A stretch of DNA of 64,000 nt from NCBI GenBank assembly GCA_013043685.1, contig JABDNT010000002.1, positions 146,505 to 210,504 of the forward strand, in the 5' to 3' direction. How positions within the stretch are numbered: position 1 is the first letter of the stretch; every line of letters starts with the position of its first letter. The DNA is from Flavobacteriaceae bacterium. GTDB lineage: Bacteria; Bacteroidota; Bacteroidia; Flavobacteriales; Flavobacteriaceae. The position numbers and the translations under genes were made by a program. The notes below the pieces were generated by a model. It saw nothing but the letters and a program-made list of their open reading frames with translations, was not told the origin of the DNA and ran no database searches. This document shows positions 55,142 through 61,594 of the stretch, in pieces.

Positions 55142-57451
55142 ATGGCAAAGGCTCGCACCACTAAGAAAAAAAAGGCAGATCCGGGAGTTCGGAAGCATAT
55201 ACGAACTTTCTGGAAAATATTCGGAGGACTCATAGCGCTGATATTGCTTGTGTTCATTCTGGCTTCCTGGGGAGTTTTTGGCAGCCTGCCGGATGAGACC
55301 AGCCTGGAGAACCCGGAAAAGAACCTCGCCACACAGATCATCGGATCCGACGGAGAGACACTGGGTACATTCTATAAAGAGAATAGAACCCCTGTTAAAT
55401 ATGAAGACCTTCCTGATCACCTGGTGAATGCCTTAATTGCGACAGAGGATGTTCGTTTCTATGATCATTCCGGAATCGATGCAAAAGGGACGGTTCGGGC
55501 TTTTGTATTCCTCGGAACCAAAGGAGGCGCAAGTACCATCTCCCAGCAATTAGCCAAACTGTTTTTTACCGAACAAGTGTCACGAAATAAATTTCAGCGG
55601 GGGCTTCAGAAGATAAAAGAATGGATCATTGCTATCAGATTGGAAAGGAGATATACTAAAGAAGAAATACTCACTATGTATTTCAATGAGTACGATTTCC
55701 TGAACCAGGCAGTTGGAATCCAATCTGCGTCTATGATATATTTCAGCAAACAACCCTCAGAAATCAGTACGGTAGAGGCGGCAACATTAGTAGGGATGTT
55801 TAAGAATTCTTCGTTGTACAATCCCCTGAAAAACCCGATCGGAGTGAAAAACCGACGGAATGTCGTATTAGCTCAAATGGCGAAGTACGATTATATTACC
55901 GATGAAGTAAAAGATTCACTCCAGGCATTAGATCTGAACATCAGGTATTCTCCGCAAGGCCATGATGAAGGGATCGCTACCTATTTCAGGGAGTATGCCC
56001 GGGCATTTATGGCGGACTGGGTGAAGGAAAACCCTAAAAGTGACGGTAGCAAATACGATATCTACAGTGACGGATTAAAGTTATACACTACCATAGATTC
56101 AAAAATGCAGGCCTATGCTGAACAAGCCATGGACATGCACATGGAGAAACTACAGGAAGAGTTTGATTCCCAGAATAAAAAGAACAAAACAGCTCCATTT
56201 AGGGATATCACGCCGGAAGAAACAAATAAGATCCTCGATGCCGCGATGCGACGTTCCGACCGTTGGCGTGAAATGAACAAACAGGGGAAGTCGGAAAAAG
56301 AGATTATTGATAGTTTCAAGGAGGAACGAAAAATGCGTATTTTTTCCTGGAAAGGGGATATAGATACTGTCCTGACACCCCTGGATTCCATCCGCTATTA
56401 TAAAGGAATTCTTCAGGCCTCTTTAATGTCCATGAACCCACAGACGGGAGAAGTAAAAGCCTGGGTTGGTGGGATCGATTATAAACACTTCAAGTATGAT
56501 ATGGTTAAGACGGGGCAGAGGCAAATTGGCTCAACGTTCAAACCTTTTGTTTATGCTACGGCAATAGACCAGATGCACATGTCTCCATGTGATACCCTTC
56601 CAGACACCCCATATACTATCCCTCAGGGAAAATACGGGCTACTCGAGCCGTGGACACCTAAGAACTCCGGGGCGATATCTGGCAAGCATTTGTCGTTACG
56701 ATCGGCACTTGCACAATCTATAAATACGATCACCGCTCGATTGATCGATCGTGTAGGGCCGGAACCTGTAATAGAACTGGTGAATAAAATGAAAGTAGAC
56801 ACAGAAGATATTCCGCCGGTGCCCTCAATTGCACTGGGAACGCCGGACGTAACTCTTTACGAAATGGTTGGAGCATACAGCACCTTTGCCAATCAGGGAG
56901 TATATATTAAACCCACTTTGATTCAGCGTATTGAGGATAAGAACGGGACGGTCCTGTATCAGAATGTCCCTGAAACTAAAGACGTGATCAGCGATGAAAC
57001 GGCTTATGTCACTGTGAGCCTCATGGAAGGGGTAACCCAATCCGGCTCAGGTTCTCGGTTGCGACATACCTGGAGAGGTGGAGATCCGGTGTATAAGAAG
57101 GCTGTCACAGGCTACCCTTATGGCTTTACTAATCCGATTGCAGGAAAAACAGGGACAACGCAGAATAATAGTGACGGATGGTTCATGGGAATGGTCCCAA
57201 ACCTTGCCACGGGTGTTTGGGTTGGAGGTGAAGACCGTGCAACTCACTTTAACAGCACTTCCTATGGACAGGGTGCGACCATGGCATTACCAATATGGGC
57301 ATTATATATGCAAAAATGTTATGAAGATGAATCCCTGAATATTTCAACAAGCGAATTTGAAAAACCTTCGAAAATCTCCATAGCCACAGATTGTGAAAAA
57401 TGGAAAGCAGAAAACTCCGGTGGTGAAATTCCAGATGAATTTGACCTATAG
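55142..57451 (+). CDS. Penicillin-binding protein 1A (bifunctional transglycosylase/transpeptidase)
   Basis: 769 residues. One N-terminal membrane helix (about 25-45), the GT51 glycosyltransferase domain with catalytic Glu102 (ATEDVRFYDH) and GGASTISQQLAKLFF near 128-142, and the transpeptidase domain with active Ser464 (GSTFKP), the SIN triad (AQSINT) and KTGTTQ. All three penicillin-binding motifs are intact. Polymerises and crosslinks peptidoglycan. A 115-residue insert with basic and acidic helices (about 330-430) separates the domains. ATG start; terminator follows. Confidence 0.95.
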   Translation: MAKARTTKKKKADPGVRKHIRTFWKIFGGLIALILLVFILASWGVFGSLPDETSLENPEKNLATQIIGSDGETLGTFYKENRTPVKYEDLPDHLVNALIATEDVRFYDHSGIDAKGTVRAFVFLGTKGGASTISQQLAKLFFTEQVSRNKFQRGLQKIKEWIIAIRLERRYTKEEILTMYFNEYDFLNQAVGIQSASMIYFSKQPSEISTVEAATLVGMFKNSSLYNPLKNPIGVKNRRNVVLAQMAKYDYITDEVKDSLQALDLNIRYSPQGHDEGIATYFREYARAFMADWVKENPKSDGSKYDIYSDGLKLYTTIDSKMQAYAEQAMDMHMEKLQEEFDSQNKKNKTAPFRDITPEETNKILDAAMRRSDRWREMNKQGKSEKEIIDSFKEERKMRIFSWKGDIDTVLTPLDSIRYYKGILQASLMSMNPQTGEVKAWVGGIDYKHFKYDMVKTGQRQIGSTFKPFVYATAIDQMHMSPCDTLPDTPYTIPQGKYGLLEPWTPKNSGAISGKHLSLRSALAQSINTITARLIDRVGPEPVIELVNKMKVDTEDIPPVPSIALGTPDVTLYEMVGAYSTFANQGVYIKPTLIQRIEDKNGTVLYQNVPETKDVISDETAYVTVSLMEGVTQSGSGSRLRHTWRGGDPVYKKAVTGYPYGFTNPIAGKTGTTQNNSDGWFMGMVPNLATGVWVGGEDRATHFNSTSYGQGATMALPIWALYMQKCYEDESLNISTSEFEKPSKISIATDCEKWKAENSGGEIPDEFDL

Positions 57452-57463
57452 GAACCCACTGTA

Positions 57464-57500
57464 AAACCTGTTGTAAAATCTATCTTCATCAGGTTTTTTT
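57464..57500 (+). terminator. Intrinsic terminator after the PBP1A gene
   Basis: Seven-base stem AAACCTG / CAGGTTT (57464-57470 with 57490-57496), long 19-base loop, T-tract to 57500. Loop length makes it weaker than the others in the window. Confidence 0.6.
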
Positions 57501-57540
57501 AATGCGTTAATTTTCGTAATTTTTCATCAAATTAATATTC

Positions 57541-58242
57541 ATGATAAATAAGACGGTTGCCAGTGTTCAGGAAGCCTGTGAAGGGGTGAAAGACGGCATG
57601 ACTTTTATGCTTGGCGGTTTCGGTTTAAGCGGTATTCCCGAGAATTCTATTGCCGAATTAGTGCGCAGGGGCGTTAAGAATGTAACATGTATTTCGAATA
57701 ATGCCGGTGTAGATGATTTCGGATTGGGCCTTCTGCTTCAACAACGACAAATAAAGAAAATGATCTCTTCCTATGTGGGTGAGAATGCAGAGTTCGAACG
57801 ACAGATGTTGAGTGGGGAATTGGAAGTAGAACTAATACCGCAAGGGACCCTGGCACAACGTTGCCAGGCTGCACAAAGCGGAATTCCTGCGTTCTATACT
57901 CCTGCTGGTTTTGGTACTGAAGTGGGAGAAGGCAAGGAAGTAAGAGAATTTAATGGAAAAATGCATTTAATGGAACGGGCGTTCAACGCCGATTTCGGCT
58001 TTGTCAAGGCGTGGAAAGGTGATGAAGCGGGCAACCTTATATTCAAGGGCACTGCTCGAAATTTCAATCCGAATATGGCCGGTGCTGCCACCATTACGGT
58101 GGCGGAAGTTGAAGAGCTGTTACCTGCCGGATCCCTGGATCCGAATCAAATACATATCCCGGGAATCTTCGTACAGCGGATTTTTAAGGGAGCACATTAT
58201 GAAAAGCGAATTGAACAAAGAACGGTAAGGAAAAAGGAATAA
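57541..58242 (+). CDS. scoA: 3-oxoacid CoA-transferase subunit A
   Basis: 233 residues, class I CoA-transferase alpha subunit. Signature [12 protein letters not shown] near 21-32, [15 protein letters not shown], and [26 protein letters not shown]. Transfers CoA from succinyl-CoA to acetoacetate or a related acid together with subunit B. The two subunit genes are usually adjacent, but here a small membrane-protein gene lies between them. ATG start 41 bp after the PBP1A terminator. Confidence 0.93.
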   Translation: MINKTVASVQEACEGVKDGMTFMLGGFGLSGIPENSIAELVRRGVKNVTCISNNAGVDDFGLGLLLQQRQIKKMISSYVGENAEFERQMLSGELEVELIPQGTLAQRCQAAQSGIPAFYTPAGFGTEVGEGKEVREFNGKMHLMERAFNADFGFVKAWKGDEAGNLIFKGTARNFNPNMAGAATITVAEVEELLPAGSLDPNQIHIPGIFVQRIFKGAHYEKRIEQRTVRKKE

Positions 58243-58243
58243 G

Positions 58244-58582
58244 ATGAAATTAAATTTTACTTGTTCCATTTGGAATGAAAAAAATAAGTTCAGACCCATT
58301 GCACCAAACCGTGGTGAACTGCAAATGAAAATGGGTGACGATGTGAATGTTAATTGCGTGCAATGTGGCTCATTAGAAAAGAAACACCTTAACGATATCT
58401 ATGCGGTTGTTGACTACAGAATAATTCTAGTTGGAGTGATCTTAGGGATCATTGTCACCGTACCCCTTTGGATGTATTATGGTGCAATTGCAGCCGTTTC
58501 AGGAATGATCCCAATATTGATTTATGGTTATGAGAATAAGACCGGACATGCTTTTAACTACTATAGAATAAAGAGAAAATAA
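58244..58582 (+). CDS. Small membrane protein between the CoA-transferase subunits
   Basis: 112 residues, no family recognised. A polar N-terminal half with CVQCG (a possible metal-binding pair) and GELQMKMGDDVNVNC, then two membrane helices (about 58-78 and 80-95) and a basic end YYRIKRK. One base after scoA and two before scoB, so it must be translated in the same transcript. Possibly a membrane adaptor, or an unrelated insertion. N-terminal CSIWNEKNKFRPIAPNRGE suggests a soluble cytoplasmic segment. Confidence 0.75.
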   Translation: MKLNFTCSIWNEKNKFRPIAPNRGELQMKMGDDVNVNCVQCGSLEKKHLNDIYAVVDYRIILVGVILGIIVTVPLWMYYGAIAAVSGMIPILIYGYENKTGHAFNYYRIKRK

Positions 58583-58584
58583 TT

Positions 58585-59238
58585 ATGTTGGACAAAAACC
58601 AAATCGCCCAAAGAATAGCAAAGGAAGTCAAGGATGGTTATTATGTGAACCTGGGGATAGGAATCCCGACACTGGTAGCCAATTTTGTGCGGGATGATAT
58701 CGAAGTGGAGTTTCAGAGTGAAAATGGAATACTTGGAATGGGGCCATTTCCTTACGAGGATGAGGAAGATCCAGATCTTATCAATGCGGGGAAACAAACT
58801 ATTACAGCATTGCCAGGAGCTTCTTTCTTCGATTCGGCCATGAGTTTCTCCATGATTCGCGGCCAACATGTAGACCTCACTATCCTAGGGGCCATGGAAG
58901 TTGCTCAGAACGGTGACATTGCTAACTGGAAGATCCCGGGCAAGATGGTAAAAGGAATGGGCGGTGCTATGGACCTGGTGGCTTCAGCGGACAACATAAT
59001 CGTTGCTATGATGCATACTAACAGAGCCGGTGCATCAAAGCTTCTTAGAAAATGTAGTTTGCCTCTTACAGGAGTGGATTGTGTAAAGAAAATAGTTACC
59101 AACCTGGCGGTTCTAAAAATCGAGAATAACAAATTCGTGCTCCTTGAAAGAGCTCCTGGAGTTAGTGTAGAGGAAATTAAAACAGCTACCGAAGGAGAGC
59201 TGGTGATAGAAGGAGATATACCCGAAATGAAACTTTAA
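58585..59238 (+). CDS. scoB: 3-oxoacid CoA-transferase subunit B
   Basis: 217 residues, class I CoA-transferase beta subunit. The catalytic glutamate is Glu46 in FQSENGILGMGP; GIGIPTLVANF, GQHVDLTILGAMEV and GKMVKGMGGAMDLV are the usual blocks. Forms the enzyme with scoA two genes upstream. ATG start. A hairpin terminator begins 20 bp after the stop. Confidence 0.94.
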   Translation: MLDKNQIAQRIAKEVKDGYYVNLGIGIPTLVANFVRDDIEVEFQSENGILGMGPFPYEDEEDPDLINAGKQTITALPGASFFDSAMSFSMIRGQHVDLTILGAMEVAQNGDIANWKIPGKMVKGMGGAMDLVASADNIIVAMMHTNRAGASKLLRKCSLPLTGVDCVKKIVTNLAVLKIENNKFVLLERAPGVSVEEIKTATEGELVIEGDIPEMKL

Positions 59239-59257
59239 TTTTAACCGGAAACGAAAG

Positions 59258-59288
59258 AAAGACAGTGTTAAGGCATTGTCTTTTTTTT
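59258..59288 (+). terminator. Intrinsic terminator after scoB
   Basis: Stem GACAGTG / CATTGTC (59261-59267 with 59274-59280, one G-U), six-base loop, flanked by AAA and followed by eight Ts (59281-59288). Confidence 0.85.
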
Positions 59289-59432
59289 ATATTTTCTGTA
59301 AGAAAATACTGATAATTGTATTGTAAATGTTAAAATATTGTGCATTACAACGATTATATATGCTTTACATCGTATTTTTTGAAAAAATGTTCACATATTA
59401 GTAATCCCAAAATTAACCAACGAAACCTACTT

Positions 59433-59522
59433 ATGTTATCTATTACTAAAAGCTTAAAGAATACAGTACGGCTTATCAGAAACCTACTGTATGTTGCGAA
59501 AAAAGTGTTTTTATTGATGTAG
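59433..59522 (+). CDS. Possible small basic peptide (29 residues) in an independent unit
   Basis: ATG at 59433, stop TAG at 59520-59522. The peptide alternates hydrophobic residues (I, L, V, Y, F) with six Lys/Arg and no acidic residue, an amphipathic cationic pattern. The interval 59289-59573 between the scoB terminator and a second rightward terminator contains no other gene, so this is the only coding candidate. Alternatively the transcript is a non-coding RNA, and the reading frame is chance. No exact TAnnTTTG promoter was found; TATTTTTTG at 59373 has one extra base. Confidence 0.35.
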   Translation: MLSITKSLKNTVRLIRNLLYVAKKVFLLM

Positions 59523-59573
59523 TTTTTTTCTGAGTACTTTACCCCCGAATCTGCAACGATTCAGATAAAGGTA

Positions 59574-59610
59574 GGCCCGTTCTTTGTGAGGTTAGAACGG
59601 GTCTTTTTTT
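59574..59610 (+). terminator. Rightward intrinsic terminator of an unidentified transcript
   Basis: Stem CCCGTTCT / AGAACGGG (59576-59583 with 59594-59601), extended by a G-U and G-C pair, ten-base loop, T-tract 59604-59610. No T-tract on the opposite strand, so it does not serve the leftward ABC gene; and scoB already has its own terminator. It therefore marks the 3' end of a separate short rightward transcript. Confidence 0.8.
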
Positions 59611-59627
59611 GTGCCCTACGGAAATGA

Positions 59628-61316
59628 TTAAATCCCTTTAGGTATTGCATCAATAAGTTTTTTAGTGTAATCCCGTGCAGGATTTGCGTAGATCTCATCG
59701 GCATCACCTATTTCTTCTATCTTTCCGGCATTCATCACCATGAGTTGATCGGACATATATTTCACCACGGCCAGATCATGTGAAATAAATATATAGGTAA
59801 ATCCGAAATCTTCTTTCAATTCATTCAGCAGGTTCAGGACCTGGGCTTGCACCGAAATGTCCAAAGCCGAAACAGATTCATCACATATAACCAGTTTTGG
59901 GGCAAGGGCTATAGTCCTTGCAATTCCGACTCGCTGACGCTGTCCGCCTGATAATTCGTGTGGATACCGATTGAAATAACTTTCATCAAGCCCCACTCTT
60001 ATCAACAGTTCTCTAACCTTTTTTTCTCGCTCTTGGCGGCCGGACCCAATTTGGTGGACTTTCATTGGTTCAAGTATTGCCTGTCCAATCGTTAACCGGG
60101 GATTAAGGGAAGCAAATGGATCTTGAAAAATAAGTTGTATCTCCTTACGAAGGTTCCTGATTTCAGCTTTTGATAGTCTTCCCAGTTCTTTCCCTCGATA
60201 TTTAATATTTCCTGCGGTGGCTTTATCAAGCAGCAAGATCGCTTTTCCCAGGGTGGACTTACCACAACCAGATTCCCCTACCAGCCCCAAAGTCTCCCCT
60301 TCAAAAACACTAAAACTAACATCATTCACAGCCTTGGTCACTTTTTTAGGCGTGAACAATCCTGCACTACTGTAATACTCTTTCTCAACATTTTTCACTT
60401 CCAATAAAGGGGTGCTGGTATAAAGGCGTTTATGTCGTAGAGCTCTCTGAGCTGGAGTGACCTCTTTTGGTTTGAAGGTTTTATCCTCCAATGATGCGAT
60501 GGTGGGTAGTTTTAATAATCGCTTGTCAAGTACTGGCCTGGCTGCAAGCAGTGCACGGGTGTAGGAATGGTGAGGAGTTTTAAATATTTGTAATACACTA
60601 CCTTGTTCCACGATATTACCCTGGTACATTACCAATACTTTATCGGCAATTTCAGAGACAAGCGATAGATCGTGTGAAATAAATAATAAACTCATTCCCG
60701 TTTCCTTCTGCAGGTCCTTTAATAATTGCAAGATCTCTTTTTGAACCGTCACATCAAGGGCGGTTGTAGGTTCGTCGGCAATCAATAATTTGGGTTTACA
60801 AGCAATGGCCATGGCAATCATTACTCTTTGCATTTGTCCGCCACTAATTTGATGAGGATAGCGGCCATATAATTCCTTAGGGCGTGGCAATCTCACCCGA
60901 CTGAATAACTTTAAGGTTTCTTTTTTCGCTTCTGAAACAGAGTAGCCCAGGTGATGCCTTATAATTTCTGAAACCTGAAATCCACAGGTCAAGGATGGAT
61001 TCAAAGCACTCATTGGTTCCTGGAAGATCATAGCGATCTCCTTGCCTCTTATTTTCTGAAATTCTTTTGAGCTTAGTTCGAGCAGCTCGGTATTTTCAAA
61101 ACGAATACTCCCTTTTAATTGTGAAGAATGCCTGGGAAGCAGTCCGGCAATAGCCAATGAAGTAACCGATTTTCCCGATCCCGACTCTCCTACTATTCCT
61201 ATGATCTCGTTTTCGGAAACAGTAAATGAAATATCATGAATCACCTCGACCCTTTTATTCTTATTGCCGAAAGCAATGCTTAAATTCTCAATCTCGAGGA
61301 CTAGTTTTTTCAGCAT
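59628..61316 (-). CDS. Fused oligopeptide-type ABC transporter ATPase (two domains)
   Basis: 562 residues from ATG 61316. Two complete nucleotide-binding domains in one chain: first with GESGSGKS (about 43-50) and ISGGQMQRV, second with GESGCGKS and LSGGQRQRV; each has the extra C-terminal OppD/OppF-type segment (first: SLQ-type spacer, linker EVTPAQRALRHKRLY). This is the DppD-DppF/YejF arrangement of dipeptide, nickel or microcin C-type importers. The permeases and binding protein are not in the window. An ATG 27 bases upstream lies above the -7 box and is rejected. Confidence 0.93.
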   Translation of the reverse strand: MLKKLVLEIENLSIAFGNKNKRVEVIHDISFTVSENEIIGIVGESGSGKSVTSLAIAGLLPRHSSQLKGSIRFENTELLELSSKEFQKIRGKEIAMIFQEPMSALNPSLTCGFQVSEIIRHHLGYSVSEAKKETLKLFSRVRLPRPKELYGRYPHQISGGQMQRVMIAMAIACKPKLLIADEPTTALDVTVQKEILQLLKDLQKETGMSLLFISHDLSLVSEIADKVLVMYQGNIVEQGSVLQIFKTPHHSYTRALLAARPVLDKRLLKLPTIASLEDKTFKPKEVTPAQRALRHKRLYTSTPLLEVKNVEKEYYSSAGLFTPKKVTKAVNDVSFSVFEGETLGLVGESGCGKSTLGKAILLLDKATAGNIKYRGKELGRLSKAEIRNLRKEIQLIFQDPFASLNPRLTIGQAILEPMKVHQIGSGRQEREKKVRELLIRVGLDESYFNRYPHELSGGQRQRVGIARTIALAPKLVICDESVSALDISVQAQVLNLLNELKEDFGFTYIFISHDLAVVKYMSDQLMVMNAGKIEEIGDADEIYANPARDYTKKLIDAIPKGI

Positions 61317-61321
61317 AAAAC

Positions 61322-61329
61322 CAAAGGTA
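61322..61329 (-). promoter_or_regulatory. -7 promoter box of the ABC ATPase gene, apparently leaderless
   Basis: Minus strand TACCTTTG, exact TAnnTTTG. Five bases lie between it and ATG 61316, so the transcript should start at or near the A of the start codon. The box overlaps the upstream in-frame extension. Confidence 0.6.
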
Positions 61330-61594
61330 TTAATATTTAACATATTAAAATTTTGATCTATTGCATTATTTAGAATGATTTATGTATCTTTTTAAAGATT
61401 ATTCACTTTTGTTTAATTTTTACTACCAAAAAACCAAAAAATTACTCTTATCGTTAAACAAAGCACAATCTATCCCTAACAATCTTAGCGGCTTTCCTCA
61501 GCCCAATGTTTAACTCCCTCTTCCCAATTTGACAAACGGCCGGTCATTTGTATGAAGGAAAATTAAACCATCGTTGAATTAAATATAACAAACC

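Noticed and set aside
61317..61343. Upstream ATG for the ABC ATPase gene
   Set aside because: It lies above the TACCTTTG box (61322-61329), so the transcript would not contain it; the domain begins right after ATG 61316.
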